Positions 1 through 8,699 of a stretch of DNA of 64,000 nucleotides are shown here, piece by piece. Below the pieces are notes generated by a model. That model had not been told where the DNA came from, ran no database searches, and saw only the letters and a list, made by a program, of their open reading frames with translations. The position numbers and the translations under genes are program-made. The number at the start of each line of letters is the position of its first letter. The first letter of the stretch is position 1. Source of the DNA: Actinokineospora terrae (GTDB taxonomy: Bacteria; Actinomycetota; Actinomycetes; Mycobacteriales; Pseudonocardiaceae); NCBI RefSeq assembly GCF_900111175.1, contig NZ_FOGI01000003.1, positions 287,141-351,140 on the forward strand. The letters run 5' to 3'.

Positions 1-107
1 TTGGCGCACCGGGCGTGCCGTTGGCGCACCGGGCGTGCCGTTGGCGCACCGGGCGTGCCGTTGGCGCACCGGGCGTGCCGTTGGCGCACCGGGCGTGCCG
101 TTGGCGG
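1..107. repeat. Tandem 20-bp repeat, five exact units at window edge
   Basis: The unit ttggcgcaccgggcgtgccg is repeated exactly five times from base 1 to 100, and the first seven bases of a sixth copy follow (101-107). The array starts at the window edge, so it may be longer. It lies downstream of the CopC-like gene stop. The unit length is not a multiple of three and I see no gene in it. Function unknown; it may be a GC-rich minisatellite. Bases 108-186 hold nothing I recognise. Confidence 0.95.
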
Positions 108-186
108 GCAGCACGGCCTGGCGTCCGTGCTGCCGCCTGACGTCGTTCTGGTGCTGGACGGTGGGTCGGCGTGGTGCCCGTGCCGC

Positions 187-768
187 TTACTGGCGGGAGC
201 GGCGGGAGCGCACGAGCAGTCCGACCCCGATCGCCACCAGGGCCGCGAGGCCGACGACGAACCACACCCACTTCGGGATGCCCTCGTCCAGGGTGGCGGG
301 CTGGGCCGCCGGGGACGTCGTCGTGGCGGGGGCCTCGGTCGCGACCTCTTGCGGGGTGGTGGCCGGGGCCTCGGTCGTGGTGGTCGGCGCCGGGGCGGCG
401 GCGACCGACATGGTGAAGTCGACGGCCCCGCTGACGATGTGGCCGTCGTCGGAGTTCACCCGGTACTCGATCTTGTAGGCGCCCGCGGGGCCGACCGGCT
501 GCACCGGCACGGTCACCACCGCACCGGCGACCTCGGGGGTGCCGACGACCCAGCGCACCGAGTCGGGGCCGCTGACCGACACCGAGTCGACCACGGTGGT
601 GACGGTGTCGGTGAAGGTGAGCGTGACCTTCGTGGGCAACTGGGCGACGGTGGCGCCCTTGGCCGGGTCGCTCGACTTGAGCTCGGCGTGCGCCGAGGCG
701 GGCACCGCGGTGCCCAGTACTGCTGCGCCCGCCAGGAGCAGGGTGGCGGCGAGGCGGCGGAGGACCAT
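187..768 (-). CDS. CopC-domain copper-binding protein, membrane-anchored
   Basis: This is a 193-residue exported protein of the CopC/YcnJ-type copper-binding family. Residues 1-26 form a signal peptide ending PASA, so the mature chain starts with His27 (HAELKSSDP), as expected for a CopC N-terminal copper ligand. A beta-sandwich CopC domain runs to about residue 122 and contains the DDGHIVSG motif with a second candidate ligand His. A Thr/Ala/Pro-rich linker follows, then one transmembrane helix (about 168-187) and a short Arg-rich tail. So the domain probably sits outside the membrane, tethered at its C-terminus. The ATG start is backed by GGAAGG seven bases upstream. It has no evident role in polyketide biosynthesis and probably marks the cluster flank. 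Family assignment is firm; the physiological role (copper delivery or tolerance) is inferred. Confidence 0.85.
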   Translation of the reverse strand: MVLRRLAATLLLAGAAVLGTAVPASAHAELKSSDPAKGATVAQLPTKVTLTFTDTVTTVVDSVSVSGPDSVRWVVGTPEVAGAVVTVPVQPVGPAGAYKIEYRVNSDDGHIVSGAVDFTMSVAAAPAPTTTTEAPATTPQEVATEAPATTTSPAAQPATLDEGIPKWVWFVVGLAALVAIGVGLLVRSRRSRQ

Positions 769-1436
769 CGTGGACCTTCCTTACGTCGGAACAGGGCGGG
801 ACCCCGACCACCTCGCGCGCCGCGGCTGGTCAGCCCCGACGGGGACGGCGCGAGCGAACACCCAGATCCCTCGGTGCCGGAGCGTACCCAGCCCCACCCC
901 CACCAACAGCCCCCGGCACCACACGCCCACCGCCCCACCTGCCCCGCAACCCCAACCCACCCGAGCCCGGACCGGCCGCGCGACCACCCAGCCCGCGTCG
1001 GATTCACCCGGTTCAGCGACAGAAGTTATCCACATCTGGATCTTGCCGACCCCCGTTTCAAGATCCACTGTCGGTGGGCCCCGGTAGACTGGGCACTGGG
1101 ACGCCCCCCGGTGTGGGTGGGGGCTGGGCCGAGTCGGGACCGCGCGCGCGAGGCGGCGATTTCGGGGGCAGGCGGCGGGGTGCGGCGGGGCGGAGCCCGG
1201 GCCGGTCAGCGCGGTGTCACTGGGCGGTGTGCGCCTGGGTCGGCGGAGATGCCGCTTGACTTGCGCGCCCAGGTCAGCGGGCCGCGCAGGCCAGAACCGG
1301 CACAAGTGTCGCCGGGCGGCCAAGTCGGCGGGGTTCCGGTGGGGCGGGGGCCTAGGTCGGCGAAGGTGGCGTCTGGGGCAGTGGGAGTACCACCCGGGGC
1401 AATGCAGGGCTGGAGCGGAGCCTGAGGCGGTCGGGG
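769..1436. other. 668-bp intergenic gap, no convincing gene
   Basis: The gap lies between the P450 stop and the CopC-like start. Open frames exist on both strands but have low-complexity Arg/Gly/Pro composition and no family resemblance, so I treat them as non-coding. The recognisable items are a TTATCCACA word at 1026-1034, an adjacent 9-bp inverted repeat at 1037-1067, and a TAGACT hexamer near 1084 that could be a plus-strand -10 element with no gene after it. Confidence 0.6.
1037..1067. repeat. 9-bp perfect inverted repeat beside a DnaA-box-like word
   Basis: The arms are tggatcttg (1037-1045) and caagatcca (1059-1067), separated by 13 bases. A TTATCCACA word, the E. coli-type DnaA box consensus, lies just upstream at 1026-1034. 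A single box is not an origin. The arrangement looks like an operator or a remnant of a promoter region; no gene follows in either direction at a convincing distance. Confidence 0.6.
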
Positions 1437-2732
1437 TTAGCGGGGGCCTGTGGGGCGGGTGGTGACCGGGATTTCCTCTACTCCGTAGACGATTGAGGTT
1501 TTGCGGAAGCGGAGGGTGGATTCGGGGATGGCGAGGCGGAGGTCGGGGAAGCGGCGGACGAGGGCCGGGTAGGCGGCGCGCAGTTCCATTCTGGCCAGTT
1601 CGGCGCCGATGCAGCGGTGGGCGCCGTGGCCGAAGGCCATGTGCTGGGTGGGCAGCCGGGTGGGGTCGAAGGCCGGGGAGGCGCCGACGAGGGTGGTGTC
1701 GCGGTTGGCGGCGCTCAGCGAGCAGACGACGACGTCGCCCGCGCTGATGCGGGCGCCCGCGATCTCCAGGTCCCGGCGGGCGAAGCGCGGGAAGGCGACC
1801 TGGACCACGGTCAGGTAGCGCAGCAGTTCCTCGACGAACGGGCCGATGGCGGCGGGGTCGGCGCGCAGCAGGGTGCTGGTGGACGGGTCGCGCAGCAGCA
1901 TCAGGGCGCCGAGGGCGAGCATGCTGGCGGTGGTCTCGAACCCGCCGGTGAGGATGCCGTCGGCCAGGCCTGCCAGTTCGCGGTCGTCCACCAGGTCGCC
2001 GTGCTCGCGGATGATCATGCCGAGCAGGCCGTCGCCCGGGTCGGCGCGCTGGGCCTTGACCACGCCCTCCAGGTAGACCAGGGACTCGGAGATGGCGCCG
2101 ATGGAGGCGCCCGCGCCGCTGAACAGGTCGAAGCGGGCGACGGCGAGGCGCTGGAACTCGTCGCGGTCGGCGTAGGGGACGCCGAGCAGTTCGCAGATGG
2201 TCAACGACGGGATGGGCAGCGCGAAGGTCTCCACCAGGTCCACCGGATCGGATGAGGTGGCCATCCGGTCCAGACAACCCTCGACGATGGCGTCGATGCG
2301 CGGGCCGAGGCGGGCGAGCCTGCGCATGGTGAACTCGGGGGTGAGCAGTTTGCGCAACCGGGTGTGGTCGGGCGGGTCGGCGAACCCGAGGCCGCCCGGG
2401 TTCTCGCCCTGGGCGCCGATGATCTCGCCGAGGTGGGTGTAGTCGTTGCTGAACGAGGTGGTGTCGGCCAGCACCTGCTTGTTCTCCGCGTGCCCGGTGA
2501 CCAGCCAGACGTTGACCCCGAACGGGATGGGCAGCCGGGTGATCGGCGCCTGCTCGCGCATCCGGTCCAGCTCGGCGGTCGGCTCCAGCCCGTCGCGGCG
2601 CAGCGGGATCAGCGCCCCCTCCGGCAGCAGCGCCAGCGCCTTGGTGCCCGCCTTGCGCAGCACGAACCGGGCCAGCGCGGTGCGCGCAAGCCTGGACGCG
2701 ACGGTCCCGCCGACCGTCCGCATGAGACCCAT
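1437..2732 (-). CDS. Cytochrome P450, probable tailoring oxidase
   Basis: This 431-residue soluble bacterial P450 probably hydroxylates or epoxidises the macrolide, or oxidises a sugar or side chain, using external ferredoxin and reductase partners that are not in the window. Visible signatures are the I-helix oxygen-binding motif GGFETT (about residue 275), the K-helix ExxR as EELLR, and the heme loop FGHGAHRCIG with Cys374 intact. The N-terminus is about 40 residues longer than in compact macrolide P450s and is basic and Ala/Leu-rich. The ATG start has a strong GGGGGAGG site five bases upstream. The intact Cys matters: P450-like glycosyltransferase helper proteins (EryCII/DesVIII type) lack it, so this should be a true oxygenase. 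It lies 158 bp after the aminotransferase and may have its own promoter. Substrate unknown. Confidence 0.92.
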   Translation of the reverse strand: MGLMRTVGGTVASRLARTALARFVLRKAGTKALALLPEGALIPLRRDGLEPTAELDRMREQAPITRLPIPFGVNVWLVTGHAENKQVLADTTSFSNDYTHLGEIIGAQGENPGGLGFADPPDHTRLRKLLTPEFTMRRLARLGPRIDAIVEGCLDRMATSSDPVDLVETFALPIPSLTICELLGVPYADRDEFQRLAVARFDLFSGAGASIGAISESLVYLEGVVKAQRADPGDGLLGMIIREHGDLVDDRELAGLADGILTGGFETTASMLALGALMLLRDPSTSTLLRADPAAIGPFVEELLRYLTVVQVAFPRFARRDLEIAGARISAGDVVVCSLSAANRDTTLVGASPAFDPTRLPTQHMAFGHGAHRCIGAELARMELRAAYPALVRRFPDLRLAIPESTLRFRKTSIVYGVEEIPVTTRPTGPR

Positions 2733-2890
2733 GGCGACCTCCCCCGGGACGCTTCCCGGAGCCGACCCTACCGGGGTGCCCCCGGCGGTCTCAGCGCCCT
2801 CTCAGGCAGGCGGGGACGACATGACCCAACTCACACGGCGTCCGGTTGGCGAACTTCAGTCCGTTTCGCGCGGTCGGCCAGCGGGTTTCA
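2733..2890. other. 158-bp gap upstream of the P450 gene
   Basis: No gene is seen. On the minus strand a TAGGGT hexamer at 2765-2770 could be a -10 element, but I find no good -35 partner and no CTAGGGG boxes like those in the three promoter gaps described elsewhere. The P450 may therefore be read through from the aminotransferase gene or driven by a weak separate promoter. Confidence 0.4.
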
Positions 2891-4000
2891 TCACACCGTG
2901 CGCAGTACCTCACGCAGCGCGCTGATGACCTTGTCCTGGAGGTCTTCGGACAACGAGGAGTACATCGGCAGCGAGAAGATCTCGTCGGCGAGCCTCTCGG
3001 TCACCGGCAGGGAGCCCGGTCCGTAGCCGAGGTGGGCGAACCCGCTCATGGTGTGCACCGGCCAGCGGTAGCTGATGTTGAGCGAGATGTCGTAGGCCTG
3101 GAGGGCTTCGAGGATCGCGTCCCGGCGGGGGTGGCGGACGACGTAGACGTAGTACACGTGGTCGTTGCCCGGCTCTACCGAGGGCAGGATCAGGTCCGTG
3201 TCGGACAGGGCTTCCGCGTAGCGGGCGGCCACCTTGCGGCGGGCCTCCAGGTAGCCGTCGAGCCTGCGGAGCTTACGGCGGAGGATCTCAGCGTGGACCT
3301 CGTCGAGCCGGGAGTTGTGGCCGGGTGTCTGCACGACGTAGTACTGCTTGTCCATGCCGTAGTACCGGAGCCTGCGGAGTTCGGCGTCCACGTCGGCGTC
3401 ATCGGTGACGACAGCGCCACCGTCGCCGTACGCGCCGAGGACCTTCGTGGGATAGAACGAGAACGCGGCGGCCTTACCGGTAGCGCCTGCGATCCGACCG
3501 TTCTGACGGGCGCCGTGGGACTGCGCGCAGTCCTCCAGGATCGGGATCCCGTGCTTGGCCGCCAACGCCTCTAGAGGCGCGAGGTCGACGCACTGCCCGT
3601 AGAGGTGTACTGGCAGCAGGCAGGTCGTACGCGGGGTGATCGCGGCCTCGACCTGGCTCACGTCCATCAGGTAGTTGCGCTCGTGCACGTCCACGAACAC
3701 CGGCGTGGCACCGACCTGGTCGATGGCGATGACCGTGGGCGCGGCGGTGTTCGACACCGTGACGACCTCGTCGCCGGGGCGGACGCCGAGCGCGCGCAGC
3801 GCCAGGACCAGGGCGTTGGTGCCGTTGTCGACGCCGACCGAGTGGGCGAGGCCGTGGTAGGCGGCGAACTCCTCCTCGAACCCGCGCACGCTCGGCCCGA
3901 AGACGAGCTGGCCGGACCGGAACACGGTGTCGACCGCGTCGAGGATGTCCTCGCGCTCGTTCTCGTACTCGGGCAGGTAGTCCCAGACGCGGGTGGTCAT
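2891..4000 (-). CDS. NDP-3-keto-2,6-dideoxyhexose 3-aminotransferase (DegT/DnrJ/EryC1 family)
   Basis: This 369-residue PLP enzyme most likely installs the 3-amino group on TDP-3,4-diketo-2,6-dideoxyhexose, directly after the 2,3-dehydratase encoded just upstream. Family marks are VDNGTNAL near residue 57, Asp157 in [11 protein letters not shown] for the PLP ring nitrogen, and the PLP-binding Lys186 in [15 protein letters not shown]. The N-terminus ([17 protein letters not shown]) and overall pattern match the 3-aminotransferases of daunosamine, megosamine and vancosamine routes, as I recall them, better than 4-aminotransferases. The reading frame is open far upstream, but ATG at 4000 is the start: it overlaps the dehydratase stop as ATGA, which implies translational coupling. 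Assignment to the 3-position is from family pattern and pathway context, not proven. Confidence 0.9.
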   Translation of the reverse strand: MTTRVWDYLPEYENEREDILDAVDTVFRSGQLVFGPSVRGFEEEFAAYHGLAHSVGVDNGTNALVLALRALGVRPGDEVVTVSNTAAPTVIAIDQVGATPVFVDVHERNYLMDVSQVEAAITPRTTCLLPVHLYGQCVDLAPLEALAAKHGIPILEDCAQSHGARQNGRIAGATGKAAAFSFYPTKVLGAYGDGGAVVTDDADVDAELRRLRYYGMDKQYYVVQTPGHNSRLDEVHAEILRRKLRRLDGYLEARRKVAARYAEALSDTDLILPSVEPGNDHVYYVYVVRHPRRDAILEALQAYDISLNISYRWPVHTMSGFAHLGYGPGSLPVTERLADEIFSLPMYSSLSEDLQDKVISALREVLRTV

Positions 4001-5424
4001 GGCGTTCCCTCCGGGGTGACCAGGCTGTGCAGGCAGGCGAGCACGCTGCGCGCCTGGACGTTGAGGTAGTGGCTGTGCCGCAGCAGGGTCGCCAGCTGGT
4101 GCGGGGCGAGCCAGCGGTAGTCGGGGTGGTCGGCGGCCACGTCGGCGTCGGACTCCACGACGACGTACCGCGTGCGCGCGTGCATGAACCGGCCGCCCTC
4201 TTCCGAGTGCACGGCGTCGAACAGGATCCGGCTCGGGTCGGCGGCCAGGACCTCGTCGAGGAACTCGGGCCTGGCCGCGGCGGGCAGCTTGGCGTAGGTG
4301 TCCGGGGTGCACTGGACGGTCGGGGCGAGCTCGACGACGTCGAAGTAGCCCGGTTCGACCCTGGCGTGCATGAGGACGTGCGGGACGCCGTCGACCCGGC
4401 GGACCAGGAACGCGGCGAGGCCCTGCCCGCGCGGGCGCAGCATCGGCTGGTCCCAGCGGCCCACCTCGCGGCCTGTCGCGGTGACCGCGACCCCCACGAC
4501 GTCGAAGAACAGGCCGCTGTCGTGGCTGATCCTGCCGTCGGTCCACCGCCAGTCGGTGACCTCGGCGAGCGGGATCTCGCGGACCGACACGTCGTGGCGG
4601 GTGCGCGAGTCGGTGATCCAGCTCAGCACCTCGCCCATGGTGTGCGCGGTCGACGCGGCGGGGTCGAGCGCGTGCACCAGGTCGGCGCGGAACCCGTCGA
4701 GGCCCGGGTAGCGCCCGGCCAACCCGGCGCCGGAGAACGGCAGGCAGCACAGCACGGTGCGGGTGTCCATGTTGACCAGGTCGTCGAGCCGCAGCAGCTG
4801 GTGGACCTGGGCCAGGGTGAGCCAGCTGAACCCGTCGAGCACCTCGACCGGCTCGTCGACGAGCACCACCATGTTGCGGTTGCGCTTGCGGTGGAACCAG
4901 GCGCCCTGCTCGGACTGGCGCACGTCGGCGAGCACGGTGTGCCTGCCGGTGTCGCGGAAGTAGTCCAGGTACGGCACGGCTTTCCCGCCGTGCACGCTGG
5001 TGTAGTTGCTGCGGGTCGCCTGGACCGTCGGCGACAGCTGCACGCCGTTGACGTTGCCCGGCTCGACCTTGGCCTGCATGAGCAGGTGCGGCACGCCGTC
5101 GAATTCGCGCACCAGGATGCCGAGGATGCCGATCTCGGGCTGGCTGATGATCGGCTGGCTCCACCGGGGCACCGCGGCGCCCGCCACCTCGACGTCGAGG
5201 CCGCGCACGGTGAAGAACTTGCCGCTGCGGTGGCCGATGTCGCCGGTCCGCGGGTGCGCCGACCAGCCGTCGAGCCGGTCGAGCGGCACCGGCTCGACGC
5301 GGGTGTGGAACCGGGCGCGGCAGTCGGCGAGCCAGCCGTCGAAGTCGCCGGTGGGGCCTGCGAGCGCGGAGCGGGCGACCCCGGCGGCGAAGTCCACCCG
5401 CATGGCCTCGGACAGTTCGGTCAC
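3997..5424 (-). CDS. NDP-4-keto-6-deoxyhexose 2,3-dehydratase
   Basis: This 475-residue enzyme (EryBVI/TylCVI type) removes the C2 hydroxyl of TDP-4-keto-6-deoxyglucose to give the 3,4-diketo-2,6-dideoxy intermediate. The protein is an internal duplication typical of the family: each half carries [17 protein letters not shown] or [17 protein letters not shown] followed by [11 protein letters not shown] or [11 protein letters not shown]. The first half covers about residues 20-240 and the second about 250-470. The start chosen is GTG at 5424 ([14 protein letters not shown]); an ATG a few codons in is possible. Its ribosome site is weak. It opens a three-gene run (dehydratase, aminotransferase, P450) downstream of one of three matching promoter-like elements. 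Its presence commits the pathway to a 2-deoxy sugar. Confidence 0.92.
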   Translation of the reverse strand: MTELSEAMRVDFAAGVARSALAGPTGDFDGWLADCRARFHTRVEPVPLDRLDGWSAHPRTGDIGHRSGKFFTVRGLDVEVAGAAVPRWSQPIISQPEIGILGILVREFDGVPHLLMQAKVEPGNVNGVQLSPTVQATRSNYTSVHGGKAVPYLDYFRDTGRHTVLADVRQSEQGAWFHRKRNRNMVVLVDEPVEVLDGFSWLTLAQVHQLLRLDDLVNMDTRTVLCCLPFSGAGLAGRYPGLDGFRADLVHALDPAASTAHTMGEVLSWITDSRTRHDVSVREIPLAEVTDWRWTDGRISHDSGLFFDVVGVAVTATGREVGRWDQPMLRPRGQGLAAFLVRRVDGVPHVLMHARVEPGYFDVVELAPTVQCTPDTYAKLPAAARPEFLDEVLAADPSRILFDAVHSEEGGRFMHARTRYVVVESDADVAADHPDYRWLAPHQLATLLRHSHYLNVQARSVLACLHSLVTPEGTP

Positions 5425-5472
5425 GGTGGTGTCCCAACGCCTACGGTGTCGGCGGATTTCCTCTTCATTGCG

Positions 5473-5518
5473 AACCTAGGAACGCTTCATAGAGGCGACA
5501 ACCCCTTGCCACCCCTAG
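5473..5518 (-). promoter_or_regulatory. Promoter-like element 1: tandem CTAGGGG boxes with -35/-10
   Basis: On the minus strand, CTAGGGG (5518-5512) is followed 10 bases later by CAAGGGG (5508-5502). This directly abuts TTGTCG (5501-5496), then 17 bases and TAGGTT (5478-5473). The same arrangement occurs at 7475-7521 and 61214-61260. The first box contains the TAG stop of the methyltransferase gene. Expected leader to the dehydratase GTG is about 40 bases. Confidence 0.55.
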
Positions 5519-6228
5519 GTTCCTCTTACCGCAACGAACGCACCCCGACCGTTCTGGACGCCGGGGAGGTACTCGGCGGTGAACCCCGCGCGCGCGAAAG
5601 CGTCCTCGTACTGCTGTCTGGTGTAGAGGGACGCGAGGTAGGTCTCAGCGAAGTGGGTTATGCCCTCGGGGCGCGCGACGGTGTAGTGGACTTCCATGCG
5701 CGATTTGCCGGACACGCGGGTGGCGTGCGAGACCCTGGCGACAGTCAGGCCTTCCAGCTCGACGACGTCACCGGCGATGTAGCCCTCGGTGAACGTCTCC
5801 GCGAACCACCAGGGGTCGACCACGAGCACGCCGCCGGGGTTGAGGTGGTCGCCGAAGCAGGTCAGGGCCGCGTCGAGTTCGGCGTCGGACATGGTGTGCC
5901 CGATGGAGCCGAACATGCAGGTGACGGCGTCGAAGCGGCGGCCGAGGGCGAACTCGCGCATGTCGCCGAGGTGCACGACCTCGCCGTCGAACTTCTTGCG
6001 CGCCACCTGGACCATCGGCTCGGAGATCTCGACCCCGGCCACCTCGTCGAACAGCTCGGCGAAGGCGACCAGGTGCGCGCCGGTGGCGCAGGCGATGTCC
6101 ACAAGGGACCTGGCGTGCGGTGCCCTGGCGCGGACCAGGTCGGCGACGAAGGCGGCCTCGGCGTGGTAGTCCTTGCCGCGGCCGTGGTGCAGGAGGTCGT
6201 AGATCTCGGCGAACTCACGCCCGTACAT
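5515..6228 (-). CDS. NDP-aminosugar N,N-dimethyltransferase (DesVI/TylM1 type)
   Basis: This 237-residue SAM-dependent methyltransferase should dimethylate the 3-amino group of the TDP-amino-deoxysugar before transfer to the aglycone. The N-terminal MYGREFAEIYDLLHHGRGKDY segment leads into SAM motif I LVDIACATGAHL (residues 42-53), then the acidic loop AGVEISEPM and the GDMREF motif. The C-terminal half carries the beta-strand cap typical of DesVI, TylM1 and EryCVI, and the length matches. The ATG at 6228 lies inside the upstream glycosyltransferase gene, overlapping its end by 14 bases, so the two are co-translated. The stop TAG lies within the CTAGGGG box of the next promoter element. Confidence 0.92.
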   Translation of the reverse strand: MYGREFAEIYDLLHHGRGKDYHAEAAFVADLVRARAPHARSLVDIACATGAHLVAFAELFDEVAGVEISEPMVQVARKKFDGEVVHLGDMREFALGRRFDAVTCMFGSIGHTMSDAELDAALTCFGDHLNPGGVLVVDPWWFAETFTEGYIAGDVVELEGLTVARVSHATRVSGKSRMEVHYTVARPEGITHFAETYLASLYTRQQYEDAFARAGFTAEYLPGVQNGRGAFVAVRGT

Positions 6229-7444
6229 CGGCCACCCGCCGCTCCAGCTCGGCGACGACGTCGTTGGGCGAGGGCGCGGAAAGCACGTCCGCGCGGAGCT
6301 TCTCGGCTCCTTGCTTGAACGACGGGTCTTCCAAGAGGCGAACCAGGTCTTCCCTTACGCGCTCCAGGGTGACCTCGTGCGACAGGATCGACAGGCCTGC
6401 GCCGGACTCAACGAGTTTGGTAGCGCGAACGACGGTGTCCCAGAATCCGGGGAGGACAAGCTGGGGGACGCCGTACACCGCCGCGGTGGACTGGATGCCC
6501 GCGCCACCGATGTGCACGACGGCGGCACAGGTGGGCAGAAGACCGGCCATGGGGACGAAGTCGAACACCCTCGCGTTGGCCGGAGCGTCGTCGATGGTCT
6601 CACCGGGCATCGGCAGCAGTGTCGCGATGATCTCGATGTCGAGGTCCGCGAAGGCGTGCAGCGCGCCTAGGGAGAACATGTCGAAGCCGAAGTAGCCGCG
6701 TACCGATACCCCTGCGGTGACTACGACGCGGGGCTTGGCGGGCGGCTCGGAGAGCCATGCGGGTAGCGCTGCCGGGCCGTTGTAGGGGATGTAGCGGACC
6801 GGCTGCACGTCCAGGCCGTTGTCGATGCGGTGGCTCGGCGGGCCGGGGTCGATCGTCCAGTGGCCGGTGACCACGCGTTCGCTGAACTCGCCGCCGTGCC
6901 GGGTGAGCAGCTCGGTCAGCCAGTCGGCGAGCGGGTCGCCCCGGTGGTCGACGTCGTCGAGGAAGCGCAGGCGGCTGCGGGTGACGACGTCGGCGCCCCA
7001 GAGCATGCGGGCGTGCGGGACGCCGACGGCCTCGGCGGCGATCGCGCCCGCCCAGGTGAACTGCTCCCACACGACCAGGTCCGGCCGCCACGACCTCGCG
7101 TGCGCGACCAGGTCCGCGACGAACTCCTCGTTGTTGACCGTGCGGAAGTAGTCGCGGGTGGTCTCGTCGAAGAAGGTGAACAGCGCGTCGTGGTCGACCT
7201 CGTTGGTGACCGCCTCGACGACCCGGCCCGCCCAGGAGTCGTCGCCCTTCTCCTGCATGACCTGCTTCCACTTGTGGTCGGTGCCCAGCGGCACGGCGAC
7301 CAACCCGGACTCGACGACGGCGGCGGCCATGTCCGGCTGCGTGGCGACCCGCACGTCGTGGCCCGCGGTGCGCAGGGCCGAGGCCAACGGCACCATGCTG
7401 AAGTAGTGGGTCTTCTCGGAGTGCGCCACGAAGAGTATTCGCAC
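6215..7444 (-). CDS. Macrolide deoxysugar glycosyltransferase (EryCIII/DesVII-like, GT-B)
   Basis: This 409-residue GT-B enzyme is the best candidate for attaching the dimethylamino-deoxysugar to the macrolide. The acceptor domain starts MRILFVAHSEKTHYFSMVPL. Residues around 125-150 (RPDLVVWEQFTWAGAIAAE) match the DesVII/EryCIII/AknS pattern. The C-terminal nucleotide-sugar site reads HIGGAGIQSTAAVYGVPQ. Relatives of this type usually need a P450-like helper protein lacking the heme Cys; none lies in this window. GTG at 7444 has AGGGG seven bases upstream. It is the first gene after the second promoter-like element and is coupled to the methyltransferase. Assignment to the amino sugar rests on family pattern and adjacency. 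Confidence 0.9.
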   Translation of the reverse strand: MRILFVAHSEKTHYFSMVPLASALRTAGHDVRVATQPDMAAAVVESGLVAVPLGTDHKWKQVMQEKGDDSWAGRVVEAVTNEVDHDALFTFFDETTRDYFRTVNNEEFVADLVAHARSWRPDLVVWEQFTWAGAIAAEAVGVPHARMLWGADVVTRSRLRFLDDVDHRGDPLADWLTELLTRHGGEFSERVVTGHWTIDPGPPSHRIDNGLDVQPVRYIPYNGPAALPAWLSEPPAKPRVVVTAGVSVRGYFGFDMFSLGALHAFADLDIEIIATLLPMPGETIDDAPANARVFDFVPMAGLLPTCAAVVHIGGAGIQSTAAVYGVPQLVLPGFWDTVVRATKLVESGAGLSILSHEVTLERVREDLVRLLEDPSFKQGAEKLRADVLSAPSPNDVVAELERRVADVRA

Positions 7445-7474
7445 GTCTTGCCCCTATCGTCCGATTTGCCCTGG

Positions 7475-7521
7475 ACGGTATGGGCGGTTTGAGAGAGCTA
7501 ACAACCCCTAGCGGCCCCTCT
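7475..7521 (-). promoter_or_regulatory. Promoter-like element 2: tandem CTAGGGG boxes with -35/-10
   Basis: On the minus strand, AGAGGGG (7521-7515) and then CTAGGGG (7511-7505), spaced 10 bases, directly abut TTGTTA (7504-7499). After 18 bases comes TACCGT (7480-7475). The layout matches the elements at 5473-5518 and 61214-61260. The second box contains the TAG stop of the upstream glycosyltransferase. The leader to the next GTG would be only about 25 bases. Confidence 0.5.
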
Positions 7522-8698
7522 TAGCCGCGTGCGCCTCAAGGGCATCGGCTCCGGCAGCGCCACCGCCGGACGCTTCGATATCGGCCCGCATACGGGCGAC
7601 GCGCTCGCGGGTCCGCTTGTCCCTGTCGACTTCCAGGACCGCGGCGCGAAGTCGGGCCGGTGGCGGCAACTCGTCGCGGATTACCTTGCCGAGGCCCAGT
7701 TCCGCCACCCGCCGCGCGTTGACCCAATCCTCCGGGGATGACGGCACCACCACCAATGGCACCTCACGCGACAACGCGCCCATGACGCTACCCAGGCCCG
7801 CGTGGGACAAGAACACCGTGGTGTGGGCGAGCACGTCCAGGTTCGGCAGCCAGCCGTGGACCTCCACATTGGACGGTATGGGTCCCAGCTCGGCGCGGTC
7901 GACGCCCTCGTGCACGGCCATGACGACGTTCCACGGCTGGTCGCGGAAGGCATCCACGCACGCTCGGAAGAAGCCCGCGCGGCGGTTCACGCAGGTGCCC
8001 AGCGACACGAACAGGAGTGGCTTGTCGTCGGCCGGGGGCGTCCACGCGGTCGGGTCGGCGGCCAGGCCGGGGCCGACGAACACGAACCGGTCGTCGAAGG
8101 TGTCGCCCGCGAACTGGAACGCGCGCGGGAAGTAGACCAGGTTGAGGTCCTCGGTGCGCCCGATGAAGTCCTCCAGGTCGGTGTCCGCCTGGCCGCGGTC
8201 GGCCAGCAGCGCGGTCAGGCGGCGGAAGAACGACTGGAGCTCGGGGTGGGTCAGCTCGGCGCGGCCCATCTTCTCGACCATCTTCTCCAGCAGGGAGAAG
8301 TGCTCGTTGGAAGCGAACACGGGCAGGCACTGGGCGAGCGGGACGTCCCACTGGCGGCCCAGCACCCGAGCGGCGTGGTAGACGGTGAGGTCGTAGGAGA
8401 TGACGTCCGGGACGCCCTCGTAATGCTTGTCGACCGCCTTGAGGATCTCCTCGCTCTCGGTCAGGTAGATCCCGGTGAGCGCGGCTGTCTCATCGGCGGT
8501 GTTGTACTCCGAGAGGTCTATGCCCGGTAGCCGTGACTCGTATGGCAGCACTGTCGCGCCTGTTGCCTCCACCTTGGCCACCGGACCTGCCGCTGTCACA
8601 TAGGTGACTTCATGACCACGGCGGACCAACTCCTCGACCACGCCCAGCGAGGGGATGACGTGGCCGAAGCCGGAGTTGTTCAGGTGCAACACGCGCAT
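7508..8698 (-). CDS. MGT-family glycosyltransferase (OleD/OleI-like)
   Basis: This 396-residue GT-B enzyme belongs to the macrolide glycosyltransferase (MGT/YjiC) family. The N-terminus MRVLHLNNSGFGHVIPSLG has the conserved catalytic-type His13. The C-terminal donor site runs NVEVHGWLPNLDVLAHT, then HAGLGSVMGALSREVPLVVVP, which follows the pattern I recall for OleI and OleD. Those relatives glucosylate macrolide desosamine 2'-OH groups and inactivate them, so self-resistance is a real possibility beside the exporter. Alternatively it transfers a second deoxysugar. No OleR-like reactivating glycosidase is in the window. ATG at 8698 follows the ketoreductase stop by one base, so it is co-translated. 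It ends the long PKS-led operon; the next gene has its own promoter-like element. Confidence 0.9.
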   Translation of the reverse strand: MRVLHLNNSGFGHVIPSLGVVEELVRRGHEVTYVTAAGPVAKVEATGATVLPYESRLPGIDLSEYNTADETAALTGIYLTESEEILKAVDKHYEGVPDVISYDLTVYHAARVLGRQWDVPLAQCLPVFASNEHFSLLEKMVEKMGRAELTHPELQSFFRRLTALLADRGQADTDLEDFIGRTEDLNLVYFPRAFQFAGDTFDDRFVFVGPGLAADPTAWTPPADDKPLLFVSLGTCVNRRAGFFRACVDAFRDQPWNVVMAVHEGVDRAELGPIPSNVEVHGWLPNLDVLAHTTVFLSHAGLGSVMGALSREVPLVVVPSSPEDWVNARRVAELGLGKVIRDELPPPARLRAAVLEVDRDKRTRERVARMRADIEASGGGAAGADALEAHAAKRGR

Positions 8699-8699
8699 G

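Noticed and set aside
1..107. CRISPR array
   Set aside because: The units are contiguous 20-mers with no spacers and no cas genes nearby.
1026..1034. TTATCCACA as evidence for a replication origin
   Set aside because: A single box without clustering, dnaA or dnaN, or plasmid replication genes is not an origin.
4001..5437. Upstream extension of the aminotransferase frame
   Set aside because: It is the shadow frame of the 2,3-dehydratase; the aminotransferase family N-terminus begins at 4000.
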